Part shown: piece after piece, positions 43,621 to 54,900 of the stretch
Position numbering within the stretch: the first letter of the stretch is position 1
Layout: every line of letters begins with the position of its first letter
Assembly (NCBI RefSeq): GCF_003667545.1
Contig: NZ_RCUV01000002.1
Coordinates: 124,001-188,000 of the forward strand
Source: Mycetocola manganoxydans
GTDB lineage: Bacteria; Actinomycetota; Actinomycetes; Actinomycetales; Microbacteriaceae
Reading direction: 5' to 3'
Length of the DNA stretch: 64,000 bases
Position numbers and translations under genes: made by a program
The notes under the pieces: generated by a model
Database searches by the model: none
Seen by the model: only the letters and a program-made list of their open reading frames with translations
What the model was told of the DNA's origin: nothing

Positions 43621-43660
43621 TGAGTGCGAGTCGGATGCCGCGGCATCCGTCCCGCACTCA
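43621..43660 (-). terminator. Terminator of the cstA operon
   Basis: Outer stem TGAGTGCG (43621-43628) with CGCACTCA (43653-43660) and inner 18-bp palindrome CGGATGCCGCGGCATCCG (43632-43649). It begins in the stop codon of the small downstream gene. No T-run. Confidence 0.75.
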
Positions 43661-43845
43661 GCAACAGCGACCCTGTGGGTTGCGGTCCTGTCCGTCGTCG
43701 CGTTCGCGCCAGAACACGCGCTCGGGCAGGGCAGGAGTACCCGGGTGACTCGCGGCGTGATGGGCGAGGTACACCTCGTACGCGTTGTCACCCATCACCG
43801 CCTTGAGATATCTCCCTGCGGCGCTCAGACCGGAGACGATGGCGT

Positions 43846-43849
<4 letters not shown>
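43658..43849 (-). CDS. YbdD/YjiX-family small protein (CstA partner)
   Basis: Protein of 63 aa from ATG 43849, overlapping the end of cstA by four bases (ATGA). Sequence pattern AGRYLKAVMGDNAYEVYLAHH ... HPGTPALPERVFWRER and the conserved C-terminal RCC are diagnostic of the YbdD family. These proteins are encoded with CstA/BtsT transporters and are required for their activity in Enterobacteria. Longer in-frame starts upstream lie inside cstA and are less likely. Confidence 0.9.
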
Positions 43850-46140
<2,291 letters not shown>

Positions 46141-46320
46141 TGCGGACCCCTCTGTCGCGGTTCACCCGCGCCGTCCGGCATCCGACATCGCCGCGCTGCG
46201 AGTGAGTTCTGCGCTCGATGCTACAACCGGCATCCCCCTTTCGGGGCGCATTGGTCCGAAGGCGGACGTTCGGCGCGTCGCGGGCACCGATCAGCCCGCG
46301 CGGCGCGCCGGTCAGGGCAC

Positions 46321-47550
46321 CTAGCCGACGAGCGCCGGTACCCGTTTCGGCTGCACGATGAACCACAGCGCCGAGATCGACACGAGCGCCGTCACGAGCA
46401 TCACGGAGCCCATCGGTACGGCCGAGTCGATGCCCAGCCAACCGACGATCGGCGAGATCAGACCGGCGAGGCCGAAGTTGAGTGCACCGAGAACGGATGC
46501 CGCTGTGCCCGCTTCACGCGCGTGGTTGACGAGTGCGAGAACCTGAACCGCCGGGAACCCGAACCCGGCCGCCATGATGAAGAAGAACAGCGGGATCAGG
46601 ATGCCGAGGAAGCCGGCACCCGAGGAATCGAACAGGATGATGGCGGCAGCGGCGATCGCCTGCGTCGCGGTCGTCGCGCCGAGGATCCACTGCGGGCCGA
46701 ACCGGCGCATCAGCCGCGACGACACCTGCACACCGATGACGATGCCGAGCGAATTGATCGCGAACAGGTAGCCGTACTGTTGCGGGTCGAGGTTGTAGAC
46801 CTCCTGGAACAGGAACGACGAGGCGGACAGGTACGCGAACAGGCCCGAAAAGCTCATCCCACCGATCACGGCGACGCCGACGAACACGCGGTCGCTGAAT
46901 ACCGACCGGTAACGATCGCCAACGGTGGAGTGCCCGGCGACGACCCGCCGCTCCGGCGGCAGGGTCTCGACGATGAAGAGAGCCACGGCAATGATCACCA
47001 GTACCCCGTACAGCGCGAGGAACACGAACAGTCCGCGCCAGTCGAGGAACAGCAACAGTTGAGAACCGATCACGGGAGCGAGGATCGGGGCGAGACCGTT
47101 GACGAGGGCCAGGCGCGACAGCATCCGCACGAGGGGTTTTCCTCCGAAGAGGTCGCGGACCATCGCCATCGCGACAACACCACCTGCGGCAGCGCCTGCA
47201 CCCTGCAGGACCCGGAAGACGCCGAGCCAGACGATGTCGGGAGCGAGGGCGGCACCGACGCTCGCCGCGATGTGCACGCTCGTCGCGAGGATGAGCGGAA
47301 GCCGCCGACCGACCTTGTCGCTCCACGGGCCCATGAACAACTGGCCGACCGCGAACCCGATCGTCGTGCCGGTGAGGGTGAGCTGGATGAGCGTCGCCGA
47401 GACGTTGAGTTCGTCCTCGAGCACGGGAAACGCGGGCAGGTAGAGGTCGATAGTGAACGGTCCGAGCGCGGTCAGCGAACCGAGAACGAGAATGTAGACG
47501 AGTCTCTGGCGGCGCGAGAGAGCGTCTCCGGGGTGCACAACAGTAGTCAC
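46321..47550 (-). CDS. Bcr/CflA-family multidrug efflux MFS transporter
   Basis: Exporter of 409 aa from GTG 47550. The DHA1 signatures are clear: ALGPFTIDLYLPAFPVLEDEL at the first helix, GQLFMGPWSDKVGRRLPLI in loop 2-3 and VFRVLQGAGAAAGGVVAMAMVRDLF. About 12 spans. The open frame extends 54 codons upstream but that part is not family-like. It is a stand-alone gene; cargo (drugs, amino acids or other metabolites) unknown. Confidence 0.9.
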   Translation of the reverse strand: MTTVVHPGDALSRRQRLVYILVLGSLTALGPFTIDLYLPAFPVLEDELNVSATLIQLTLTGTTIGFAVGQLFMGPWSDKVGRRLPLILATSVHIAASVGAALAPDIVWLGVFRVLQGAGAAAGGVVAMAMVRDLFGGKPLVRMLSRLALVNGLAPILAPVIGSQLLLFLDWRGLFVFLALYGVLVIIAVALFIVETLPPERRVVAGHSTVGDRYRSVFSDRVFVGVAVIGGMSFSGLFAYLSASSFLFQEVYNLDPQQYGYLFAINSLGIVIGVQVSSRLMRRFGPQWILGATTATQAIAAAAIILFDSSGAGFLGILIPLFFFIMAAGFGFPAVQVLALVNHAREAGTAASVLGALNFGLAGLISPIVGWLGIDSAVPMGSVMLVTALVSISALWFIVQPKRVPALVG

Positions 47551-47790
47551 GAGTTGGGTCCTAGATACGAAGCGAGGGGCTGCGGATGCCACGGGCAGAC
47601 TGCCGGCGCCCTGACCGTAACCGCGTGGAGAGCGCGATATTCCCGTCAGGCGATGCGTCATCGAACCGATTCGAGACCGACGGTCAACAGTAACAGCCGG
47701 CGATCTCGGCACAGTACCGCTTCCGCTCCGTCACGCTCGCGTCTATTGGGTGGTCGCGCGCACGCCCAACAGGCGCAATCGGTGACATGT

Positions 47791-47844
47791 CACGTTCAAC
47801 AGGCGAAACGGCCGCATCACGGGGATGCGCGCCTGTTGGACGTG
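47791..47844. terminator. Inverted repeat downstream of the ROK gene
   Basis: Arms CACGTTCAACAGGCG (47791-47805) and CGCCTGTTGGACGTG (47830-47844) pair with one mismatch. A third CCCAACAGGCG lies at 47764. It begins 13 bp after the ROK stop and probably ends that transcript. Confidence 0.65.
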
Positions 47845-47856
47845 CAGGGACCGCCG

Positions 47857-49047
47857 TCAGACCGGAGTGGCGACGCTTCCGGCGAGTCGCGCTGGGTCGT
47901 CGATGAGCGGCTCGAATGCGAGCTCCGCCGCCCCGATCAGCAGCAGGTCAGCGCCGAGGGTCGCCCGGACGATCCGCACTCCCTCGTAGGAGGCGGCGAG
48001 CGTCTGGCCAGCAACGAGCCGATCGAGCAGTTCGGAGTTCGCTGCGTAGATCGAGCCGAGGAACCCACCGAGCACGACGAGCTCGGGGTTGAGCACATTG
48101 ATCGCGTTCCGGAGGGCGATGCTGAGAATGCCGAGCTGGCGCTCGACCTCACCGCAGATCTCGGGGGCATCCGACTCGAGCAGCGCCCGCTCGAGCTGGG
48201 CGGGATCGGCGGATTTCAGCCCGAGCAGGTCGAGCAGCCTGCCACGGTTCACCTCGTCCTCGAGCGCGCCGCCCGTCGACGGCTGGTCCGGTCCGTCCGG
48301 CGCGGTGACAAGGTTGTGCCCGAACTCGCCCGCGTACCCGCCGACGCCGCCAAGCGGCGTTCCGCGGATGATCACGCCGCCACCGATACCACTCGCTCCA
48401 CCATTGAGATAGATGAGGTCGGCGACATCGCGACCGGCGCCGAAATTGTGTTCGGCGAGCGCACCGAGGCTCGCATCGTTCGCCGCCCGCGCCGGGTAGC
48501 CGGTGGCGTCTGCCAGCAGCGTTGCGACCGGTTCGTCGACCCAGCCGAGGTGCGGTGCGAGGCGAACGAGACCGTCAGGCATCCGCACGAGACCGGGTAC
48601 GGCGACGCCGACGCCGACAACGACAGCGGATGCCGGGAGCTCGGCACGCAGGCCGGCGATCAGTTCCGCCGTCACCCGAACCGTTTCGGCGACGCCGAGT
48701 GGTTGATCGATTTCATGGCGGACCTGGGCCACGACCTCACCGTGCATCCGGACGACTCCGACGGTGATGGCATCCTGCTCCGGGTTCACGGCGAAAGCCA
48801 CGCAGTCCGGGTGCGGCCGCACGACGGGGGATGGACGGCCGACACCGCGGGCACCGTCGGGCTCGGCCTCGACGACGAGGTGCAGTGCGGCCAGTTCACT
48901 GACGAGTGCCGCGACCGTCGACCGGTTCAGCCCGGTCTCCCTGGTGAGAACGGAGCGCGACACGGCGCCCTCGCGGTGAACCAGGCCGAGGATCCGGGAG
49001 AGATTGTACCGCCGGACCGTGTCGAGGTTGGTGCCGCGATTGTTCAC
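47857..49047 (-). CDS. xylR: ROK-family transcriptional repressor, XylR-like
   Basis: Regulator of 396 aa from GTG 49047. The N-terminal winged helix spans about 15-70 (RILGLVHREGAVSRSVLTRETGLNRSTVAALV). The ROK sugar-binding fold follows, with VGVGVAVPGLV, NDASLGALAEHNFG and GGVIIRGTPLGGVGGYAGEFGHN. The usual zinc motif C-x-C-G-x2-G-C-x-E after that His is absent; GGALEDEVNRGRLL stands in its place. It is divergent from the axe-xynB-xylA-xylB genes, so it most likely represses them until xylose appears. Ligand and targets are inferred from position. Confidence 0.85.
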   Translation of the reverse strand: MNNRGTNLDTVRRYNLSRILGLVHREGAVSRSVLTRETGLNRSTVAALVSELAALHLVVEAEPDGARGVGRPSPVVRPHPDCVAFAVNPEQDAITVGVVRMHGEVVAQVRHEIDQPLGVAETVRVTAELIAGLRAELPASAVVVGVGVAVPGLVRMPDGLVRLAPHLGWVDEPVATLLADATGYPARAANDASLGALAEHNFGAGRDVADLIYLNGGASGIGGGVIIRGTPLGGVGGYAGEFGHNLVTAPDGPDQPSTGGALEDEVNRGRLLDLLGLKSADPAQLERALLESDAPEICGEVERQLGILSIALRNAINVLNPELVVLGGFLGSIYAANSELLDRLVAGQTLAASYEGVRIVRATLGADLLLIGAAELAFEPLIDDPARLAGSVATPV

Positions 49048-49055
49048 TGTTCACA
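49041..49055. promoter_or_regulatory. TGTTCAC direct repeat at the ROK/esterase divergent region
   Basis: TGTTCAC-TGTTCACA, starting over the GTG of the ROK gene. The octamer TGTTCACA recurs inside the palindrome ATATGTTCACATAT before xylA. Shared words at both promoters make this a candidate site for the ROK repressor. The rest of 49056-49222 shows no clear -10/-35 pair. Confidence 0.45.
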
Positions 49056-49222
49056 CCGCATTCTGTCGCTGGGCGGCGGGATTCCGCCTGCTGGGAACGA
49101 TACCGACAGCGCGCGCCGCGTGCACCATCCCCCGCCGAGTGCGTCGAAGCACGTCACCCGACGCCCGTGAGCCACTCGCTAGTCTTGATCAGCTTCCGCC
49201 CGCGCCTTCGAGAGGTCCACCG

Positions 49223-50191
49223 ATGTACGTCGACATGCCAGCAGCCCAACTCCCCGACTACCGCAGCAGCCAGGTCGAGCCGGACGACTTCGATTCGTTC
49301 TGGGACGAGACCATCGCGGCCGCGCGCGCCGCGGCATCCGCTGTCGTTCTCGAACCGGTGGATTCACCGTTGGCGACCATCGATGTGTTCGATGTGACGT
49401 TCTCCGGTTTCGACGGACAGCCGGTCAAGGCGTGGCTGCGTGTGCCGAAGGGAGTGACCGGCCCGCTTTCCGCCGTCGTGCACTACGTCGGTTACGGTGG
49501 CGGCCGCGGCCACCACCTCGAGAACCTGCTGTGGGCATCCGCCGGATTCGCGCACTTCCAGATGGACACGCGTGGGCAGGGCAGCGGCTGGTCGATGGGC
49601 GCCACCCCCGACCCGGTCGGAACCGGCCCCCAGTACCCCGGCGTCATGACGCGCGGCATCGACAGCAGGGAGAGTTACTACTACCGGCGCCTGTTCACCG
49701 ACGCGGTGCGCGCGATCGACACCGTCCGCGAGCTGGCGTTCATCGATCCCGCGCGGGTCTCGGTCTTTGGGCAGAGCCAGGGTGGCGGCATCGCGCTCGC
49801 CGTCGCCGGTCTCGTTCCCGATCTTGCCGCGATCGCCCCGTGCGTCCCGTTCCTGTGCGACTTCCCTCGCGCGACCGTCATCACCGACGCGTATCCGTAC
49901 AAGGAGATCCGGGACTTCCTCGCCGTTCACCGCGACAAGACAGAGGCGGTCGCGGCGGTTCTCCCCTACTTCGACGGAGTGAACTTCGCCCGCCGCGCCC
50001 AGGCGCCCGCCCTGTTCTCGGCGAGCCAGATGGACGCCACCTGCCCGCCGTCCACGATCTACGGTGCGTACAACCTGTACGCGGGCGAGAAGTCGATGTC
50101 TCTTTGGCAGTACAACGGGCACGAGGGCGGCGGTATCGTCGACGAACAGCGGGCGATCGCCTTCTTCCGGACGATCGACGGGAACCGATGA
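49223..50191 (+). CDS. Acetylxylan esterase/cephalosporin-C deacetylase (CE7)
   Basis: Alpha/beta hydrolase of 322 aa removing acetyl groups from xylo-oligosaccharides. ATG 49223 has GAGG upstream. CE7 landmarks: N-terminal MPAAQLPDYRSSQVEPDDFDSFW, RGQGSGWSMGATPD, nucleophile Ser near 182 in VFGQSQGGG, Asp near 269 (SQMDATCPPST) and His near 298 (YNGHEGGG). No signal peptide, so it acts inside the cell on imported oligomers. It overlaps the xylosidase gene by four bases. Confidence 0.94.
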   Translation: MYVDMPAAQLPDYRSSQVEPDDFDSFWDETIAAARAAASAVVLEPVDSPLATIDVFDVTFSGFDGQPVKAWLRVPKGVTGPLSAVVHYVGYGGGRGHHLENLLWASAGFAHFQMDTRGQGSGWSMGATPDPVGTGPQYPGVMTRGIDSRESYYYRRLFTDAVRAIDTVRELAFIDPARVSVFGQSQGGGIALAVAGLVPDLAAIAPCVPFLCDFPRATVITDAYPYKEIRDFLAVHRDKTEAVAAVLPYFDGVNFARRAQAPALFSASQMDATCPPSTIYGAYNLYAGEKSMSLWQYNGHEGGGIVDEQRAIAFFRTIDGNR

Positions 50192-51720
50192 CCGAGTACT
50201 CGAACCCCGTCCTCTCCGGGTTCCATCCCGACCCGTCCGTCTGCCGGGTCGGAGACACGTTCTACCTCGCGAGCTCGTCTTTCGAGTACTTTCCCGGCAT
50301 CCCGCTGCACTCGAGCACCGACCTCGTCACCTGGAACCGCATCGGCCACGCGATCGACCGGCCGGGCCAGGTTCCGCTGCACGACGTCAATGACTCCGGC
50401 GGACTCTACGCCCCCACTCTCCGCCACCACGACGGCTTGTTCTATCTGGCCTGCACGGTCGTCGGCGGTGAACATCCCGGCTCGTTCTACCTGACAGCGA
50501 CGGATGCCGCTGGGCCGTGGTCAGAGCCGGTCTGGCTCGACGACGCCCAGGGAATCGACCCCACGATCCACTTCGCCGACGGCAAGGCATGGTGGGCCGG
50601 ATGCCGCCCGGCTGCGTCTCCGGAATGGGAACAGCAGACCGAGATCTGGCTGCGCGAACTCGACCTCGACGCCGGCACCCTGGTCGGAGAGGAACATGTG
50701 CTCTGGACCGGGGCACTCCGGGGTGCCGTCTGGTCCGAGGGCCCTCACCTGTTCGACCACGACGGCTGGGTCTACCTCGTGACGGCTGAGGGCGGAACCG
50801 AGCGCAACCACGCCGTGTCGATCGCCCGCTCGCGCAGCGTGACCGGACCGTTCGAGGGGTGCCCGCGCAACCCGATCCTCACGCACCGGCACCTCGGTGA
50901 GGACTTCCCGGTACAGAACGTCGGCCACGCCGACCTCGTCGAAGCAGAGGACGGCTCCTGGTGGGCGCTCGTCCTCGGCGTCCGATCGCTCGACGGGTTT
51001 CACGTCCTCGGCCGCGAAACCTTCCTCACCCCGGTGGCCTGGCAGGACGGCTGGCCTGTGCTCAACCCGGGCGTCGGCCGGCTCAGCGAGACCGGCTCGA
51101 CGCCGTGGCCAGGCGGCACCCCGCGCCCGGCGACCCTGCACGACGACTTCACGGCAAGTACCGCGCTCGGTGCACACTGGCTCAGCATCCGCGGCCCGGC
51201 GGATTTCGTCGACAGTGGCGGTGACGGCCTTGTCCTGCTCTCCACCGACACCGATCTCAGCGGCGACGGAACCCCGGCCTTCCTCGGTATGCGACTGCGT
51301 GATCCCGAAATGCGGGCGTCGATGCGCGTTGCGCCGCCCAAGCACGCGACGGCCGGGCTCGCCCTCAGGCAGAGCGCCGCCTTCCACCTCCGGCTCGAGC
51401 TCAGCATGGACGAGCACGGCTGGCGTGCCGACGCGATCGCGCATGAGAACGGGGTCGACTCGGTCGTCGGCACCGTTCTCGGTGACCTCGATCCGGCGAA
51501 CGGCGACATGACCCTTGCGGCCGAGTTGCACGGGCTCGAGGTCCGCTTCAGCATCACCGTTGGTGCGGACACCCACACCGTCGCCGAAGCCGACGCCCGC
51601 ATCCTCAGCTCGGAACGCGCCGGCGGTTTCGTCGGCACTCTTGTCGGTCCGTTCGTCGCCGGTGGCCTCGGCGCGGCTGTCACCGTGCGGAGCTTTCACT
51701 ACCGTCCGGGCCTCTCCTGA
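50188..51720 (+). CDS. xynB: GH43 beta-xylosidase (with C-terminal beta-sandwich)
   Basis: Cytoplasmic exo-enzyme of 510 aa splitting xylobiose and longer oligomers to xylose. ATG 50188 overlaps the esterase stop (ATGA). The propeller has base Asp in SGFHPDPSVCR, Asp in GIDPTIHFADG and acid Glu in VWSEGPHLFD. The YLASSSFEYFPGIPLH opening is typical of GH43 subfamily 11 xylosidases. From about residue 315 a beta-sandwich (GH43_C2-like, LHDDFTASTALGAHWLSIRGP) completes the fold. Arabinofuranosidase side activity is possible. Confidence 0.93.
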   Translation: MTEYSNPVLSGFHPDPSVCRVGDTFYLASSSFEYFPGIPLHSSTDLVTWNRIGHAIDRPGQVPLHDVNDSGGLYAPTLRHHDGLFYLACTVVGGEHPGSFYLTATDAAGPWSEPVWLDDAQGIDPTIHFADGKAWWAGCRPAASPEWEQQTEIWLRELDLDAGTLVGEEHVLWTGALRGAVWSEGPHLFDHDGWVYLVTAEGGTERNHAVSIARSRSVTGPFEGCPRNPILTHRHLGEDFPVQNVGHADLVEAEDGSWWALVLGVRSLDGFHVLGRETFLTPVAWQDGWPVLNPGVGRLSETGSTPWPGGTPRPATLHDDFTASTALGAHWLSIRGPADFVDSGGDGLVLLSTDTDLSGDGTPAFLGMRLRDPEMRASMRVAPPKHATAGLALRQSAAFHLRLELSMDEHGWRADAIAHENGVDSVVGTVLGDLDPANGDMTLAAELHGLEVRFSITVGADTHTVAEADARILSSERAGGFVGTLVGPFVAGGLGAAVTVRSFHYRPGLS

Positions 51721-51742
51721 CGCCAGCCAGCGCGGCTCGGTG

Positions 51743-51814
51743 TGCGTTCGGGCGGAAAAACAGGGGGTCCGGCCGCCTATTTTCGACGGACCCCACGATT
51801 CTCCGCCCGAACGC
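51743..51814. repeat. Dispersed palindrome family A, copy A4 (variant arms)
   Basis: Left arm TGCGTTCGGGCGGA with right arm TCCGCCCGAACGCA (51801-51814), plus an inner GGGGTCCG / CGGACCCC helix. Compared with A1-A3, GGGAGGA has become GGGCGGA and TCCTCCC has become TCCGCCC, so pairing is kept. It lies between the xylosidase gene and the xylA promoter. Confidence 0.8.
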
Positions 51815-51859
51815 ATACGGGACCCGCGAATCGCGGTAGCCGGAACGGCATCCGCTGTG

Positions 51860-51875
51860 TAATATGTTCACATAT
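51860..51875 (+). promoter_or_regulatory. xylA promoter element with ATATGTTCACATAT palindrome
   Basis: TAATAT (51860-51865) is a good -10 candidate and overlaps the 14-bp palindrome ATATGT-TC-ACATAT (51862-51875). No clear -35 is visible. xylA can thus be transcribed apart from the upstream esterase-xylosidase pair. The palindrome contains TGTTCACA, shared with the ROK gene promoter, and is a likely operator. Confidence 0.6.
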
Positions 51876-51913
51876 CCAACAAATCACCAACGATGCTGAA
51901 ACCGGAGCATGCA

Positions 51914-53104
51914 ATGAGCCTGACCCCCACCCGCGACGACAAATTCTCCTTCGGACTCTGGACCGTCGGCTACAACGGAGCCGACCCCTTCGGCGGTCCG
52001 ACCCGTGCGCCACTCGACGCCGTGCACGCCGTCGAGAAGCTTTCCGAGCTCGGCGCATACGGACTCACCTTCCACGACGACGACCTGTTCGCGTTCGGTT
52101 CGACCGACGCTGAGCGCCAGACGCAGATCGACCGCCTCAAGCAGGCCCTCTCCGACACCGGTCTCATCGTTCCTATGGTCACCACCAACCTCTTCTCGGC
52201 TCCGGTCTTCAAGGACGGTGGATTCACCTCCAACGACCGCGACGTGCGCCGGTTCGCTCTCCGCAAGGTGATGCGCAACCTCGACCTCGCCGCTGAGCTC
52301 GGCGCCAAGACCTTCGTCATGTGGGGCGGCCGCGAGGGCGCCGAGTACGACGTCGCCAAGGACATCCGTCAGGCACTCGAGCGTTACCGCGAAGCCGTCA
52401 ACCTGCTCGGCGACTATGTCACCGACAAGGGTTACGACATCCGTTTCGCGATCGAGCCGAAGCCGAACGAGCCGCGCGGCGACATCCTGCTGCCGACCCT
52501 CGGTCACGCCATCGCGTTCATCAACACGCTCGACCGCCCCGAGCTCGTCGGCGTCAACCCCGAGGTCGGCCACGAGCAGATGGCCGGGCTGAACTTCACC
52601 GCCGGAATCGCGCAGGCCCTCGATGCGGGCAAGCTGTACCACATCGACCTCAACGGCCAGCGCGGCATCAAGTACGACCAGGACCTCGTCTTCGGTCACG
52701 GTGACCTGCAGAACGCCTTCTCGCTCGTCGACCTCCTCGAAAACGGCGGCCCGAACGGCGGACCTGCCTACGACGGACCCCGTCACTTCGACTACAAGCC
52801 GAGCCGCACGGAGGACGAGAACGGCGTCTGGGACTCCGCGGCAGCGAACATGCGCACCTACCTCCTCCTCAAGGAGCGGGCAGCGGCGTTCCGTGCAGAC
52901 CCCGAGGTGCAGGAAGCACTCGCCGCTTCGCGCGTCGACGAGCTGGCCAGCCCCACCCTCGGTGAGGGCGAGAGCTACGACGACTTCCTCGCCGACCGGT
53001 CCGCCTACGAGGACTTCGACGCGAACGCATACTTCAACGGCAAGGGCTTCGGTTTCGTCCGCCTGCAGCAGCTCGCTCTCGAGCACCTGTTGAACGCGCG
53101 CTAA
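51914..53104 (+). CDS. xylA: Xylose isomerase
   Basis: Converts D-xylose to D-xylulose. 396 aa from ATG 51914, with GGAG six bases upstream (a second ATG at 51893 lacks a site). The class I-type actinobacterial sequence carries catalytic His in LTFHDDDLF and metal ligands in [31 protein letters not shown] and FDYKPSR. It precedes xylB with a hairpin between. Its product, once phosphorylated, is the substrate of the phosphoketolase in this window. Confidence 0.97.
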   Translation: MSLTPTRDDKFSFGLWTVGYNGADPFGGPTRAPLDAVHAVEKLSELGAYGLTFHDDDLFAFGSTDAERQTQIDRLKQALSDTGLIVPMVTTNLFSAPVFKDGGFTSNDRDVRRFALRKVMRNLDLAAELGAKTFVMWGGREGAEYDVAKDIRQALERYREAVNLLGDYVTDKGYDIRFAIEPKPNEPRGDILLPTLGHAIAFINTLDRPELVGVNPEVGHEQMAGLNFTAGIAQALDAGKLYHIDLNGQRGIKYDQDLVFGHGDLQNAFSLVDLLENGGPNGGPAYDGPRHFDYKPSRTEDENGVWDSAAANMRTYLLLKERAAAFRADPEVQEALAASRVDELASPTLGEGESYDDFLADRSAYEDFDANAYFNGKGFGFVRLQQLALEHLLNAR

Positions 53105-53122
53105 ATCTCCACACCGGGCGTG

Positions 53123-53159
53123 AGCCCCGTCGGATTGGCGAGCACCATCCGACGGGGCT
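53123..53159 (+). terminator. Hairpin between xylA and xylB
   Basis: 13-bp stem AGCCCCGTCGGAT / ATCCGACGGGGCT with an 11-nt loop, 18 bp after the xylA stop and 37 bp before xylB. It could terminate part of the xylA transcript or stabilise its 3' end, giving more XylA than XylB. A T-rich stretch (ACGTTCTTTCTCTC) follows. Confidence 0.8.
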
Positions 53160-53196
53160 TACGTTCTTTCTCTCCCGACACTCCCCGAAAGGCCTC

Positions 53197-54594
53197 ATGA
53201 CCCTCGTCGCCGGCGTCGACTCATCGACCCAGAGTTGCAAGATCGTGATCACGGATGCCGCTACCGGCGCCATCGTGCGGCAGGGCCGCGCGTCGCACCC
53301 GAACGGAACCGAAGTGGCGCCGTCCGCCTGGTGGGAGGCACTCACCTCCGCGATCGCCGAGGCCGGCGGTCTCGATGATGTCGCCGCAATCTCGGTCGGC
53401 GGCCAGCAGCATGGCATGGTCGTGCTCGACGAAAACGGACGCGTCATCCGTGACGCCCTGCTCTGGAACGACACCCGCAGCGCACAGGCCGCGCGTGACC
53501 TCATCGCCGAAGTGGGCGCCGAGGAATACGCCCAGCGGCTCGGCGTCGTGCCGGTCGCGTCGTTCACCGCGTCGAAGCTGCGCTGGCTGCGCGACGCTGA
53601 ACCCGAGAACGCCGCTCGCGTCGCAGCGGTCGCGCTCCCCCACGACTGGCTGACCTGGCGCCTCCGCGGGTTCGGTCCCGCCGGCGAATCGGAACTCGGC
53701 CCTGTGCTCGACGAGCTCACGACTGACCGCTCTGACGCGTCGGGCACCGCATACTGGTCCGCGATCTCCGGCGAGTACGACCTCGACCTGTTCGAACGCG
53801 CGCTCGGCCACTCCGCCGTGCTGCCCCGCGTGCTCGGCCCGGGCGAGCCAGCCGGAACCATGCCGTCGGGAACGCTCGTCGGTCCCGGCGCCGGAGACAA
53901 CGCGGGCGCCGCACTCGGCCTGGGCGCGGCATCCGGAGACGTTGTTCTCTCGATCGGAACCAGCGGCACCGTCTTCGCCGTCACCGAGACCCCCGCGACG
54001 GATGCCTCGGGCACTGTCGCCGGATTCGCCGACGCCTCCGGGCTGTTCCTTCCCCTGATCGCGACGCTCAACGCCGCAAGGATCCTCGATTCCATCGCCG
54101 CCCTGCTCGGCGTCAGCCACGACGAACTCGGCGCCCTCGCGCTCACCGCTGAGCCCGGCGCAGGTGGACTCGTGCTGCAGCCGTATTTCGAGGGCGAGCG
54201 CACGCCCAACTTTCCGGACGCCACAGCGACGCTCTTCGGCATGACGCTCGGCTCGACGACGCGCGAGAACCTCGCCCGCGCCGCGATCGAAGGTCTGCTC
54301 TGCGGGCTCGCCGACGGACTCGAGGCGGTTCGCGCCCAGGGCGTCGACGCCCGCCGGATCCTCATCGTCGGTGGTGCTGCCCAGAACCCGGCCGTCCAGC
54401 AGATCGCCGCCCAGGTGTTCGAGGTTCCCGTCGTCATTCCGACGCCGGGTGAGTACGTCGCGACCGGTGCCGCCGTCCAGGCGGCGTGGGTCCTCACCGG
54501 TGACCGTCCGGCCTGGCCGCTGTCGATCGTCGCCGAACCCGAGGTCGACTTCCGGCCGGTCATCCGCGAGCAGTACCGCGCGCACCGAGCCTGA
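53197..54594 (+). CDS. xylB: Xylulokinase
   Basis: FGGY-family kinase of 465 aa phosphorylating D-xylulose to xylulose-5-P. N-terminal ATP loop [15 protein letters not shown], substrate-domain segments [16 protein letters not shown] and LLWNDTRS, and C-terminal [15 protein letters not shown] and [12 protein letters not shown]. Starts at ATG 53197 with GAAAGG upstream. Last gene of the xylan/xylose locus; two family-B and one family-C palindromes follow its stop. Confidence 0.96.
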   Translation: MTLVAGVDSSTQSCKIVITDAATGAIVRQGRASHPNGTEVAPSAWWEALTSAIAEAGGLDDVAAISVGGQQHGMVVLDENGRVIRDALLWNDTRSAQAARDLIAEVGAEEYAQRLGVVPVASFTASKLRWLRDAEPENAARVAAVALPHDWLTWRLRGFGPAGESELGPVLDELTTDRSDASGTAYWSAISGEYDLDLFERALGHSAVLPRVLGPGEPAGTMPSGTLVGPGAGDNAGAALGLGAASGDVVLSIGTSGTVFAVTETPATDASGTVAGFADASGLFLPLIATLNAARILDSIAALLGVSHDELGALALTAEPGAGGLVLQPYFEGERTPNFPDATATLFGMTLGSTTRENLARAAIEGLLCGLADGLEAVRAQGVDARRILIVGGAAQNPAVQQIAAQVFEVPVVIPTPGEYVATGAAVQAAWVLTGDRPAWPLSIVAEPEVDFRPVIREQYRAHRA

Positions 54595-54622
54595 CCCGCC
54601 TGAGCGCGGTGCATCCCCGGCC

Positions 54623-54690
54623 GCGTTTTCACTCACCCCGGATCAATACACCCGTCGTAACGGGTGAACCCGACCGGAGTGCGTGAATTC
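54623..54690. repeat. Dispersed palindrome family B, copy B3
   Basis: CGTTTTCACTCACCCCGGAT ... ACACCCGTCGTAACGGGTG ... GGAGTGCGTGAATTCG. The inner CACCCGT-CGTA-ACGGGTG helix is intact. The CGGATGCCGCGGCATCCG palindrome follows at 54696-54713. B3, C3 and B4 together fill the 306-bp gap 54595-54900 between convergent genes. Confidence 0.7.
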
Positions 54691-54724
54691 GCGAGCGGAT
54701 GCCGCGGCATCCGCCCCTCTCGCG

Positions 54725-54782
54725 TTCAGTTGCCACCAACGCACCGGTAACGGCGACTTTGCGCGCATTAGTGACAACCGAA
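54725..54782. repeat. Dispersed palindrome family C, copy C3
   Basis: TTCAGTTGCCACCAACGCAC ... GCGCGCATTAGTGACAACCGAA; ends pair with a few mismatches. Related to C1 and C2 35 kb away. Confidence 0.55.
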
Positions 54783-54817
54783 CACGGTCCCCACGACGGC
54801 CGGCGCATCCCCGACCG

Positions 54818-54890
54818 CGTTTTCACCCGTCCCGGACGAATACACCCGTCGTAACGAGTGAATCGAACCGGAGTGAGGGAATTCGCGAGC
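54818..54890. repeat. Dispersed palindrome family B, copy B4
   Basis: CGTTTTCACCCGTCCCGGAC, then ACACCCGTCGTAACGAGTG, then GGAGTGAGGGAATTCGCGAGCG. Highly similar to B3, which lies 195 bp away in the same orientation, so the two probably arose by local duplication around C3. Confidence 0.7.
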
Positions 54891-54900
54891 GAAGACCGCT

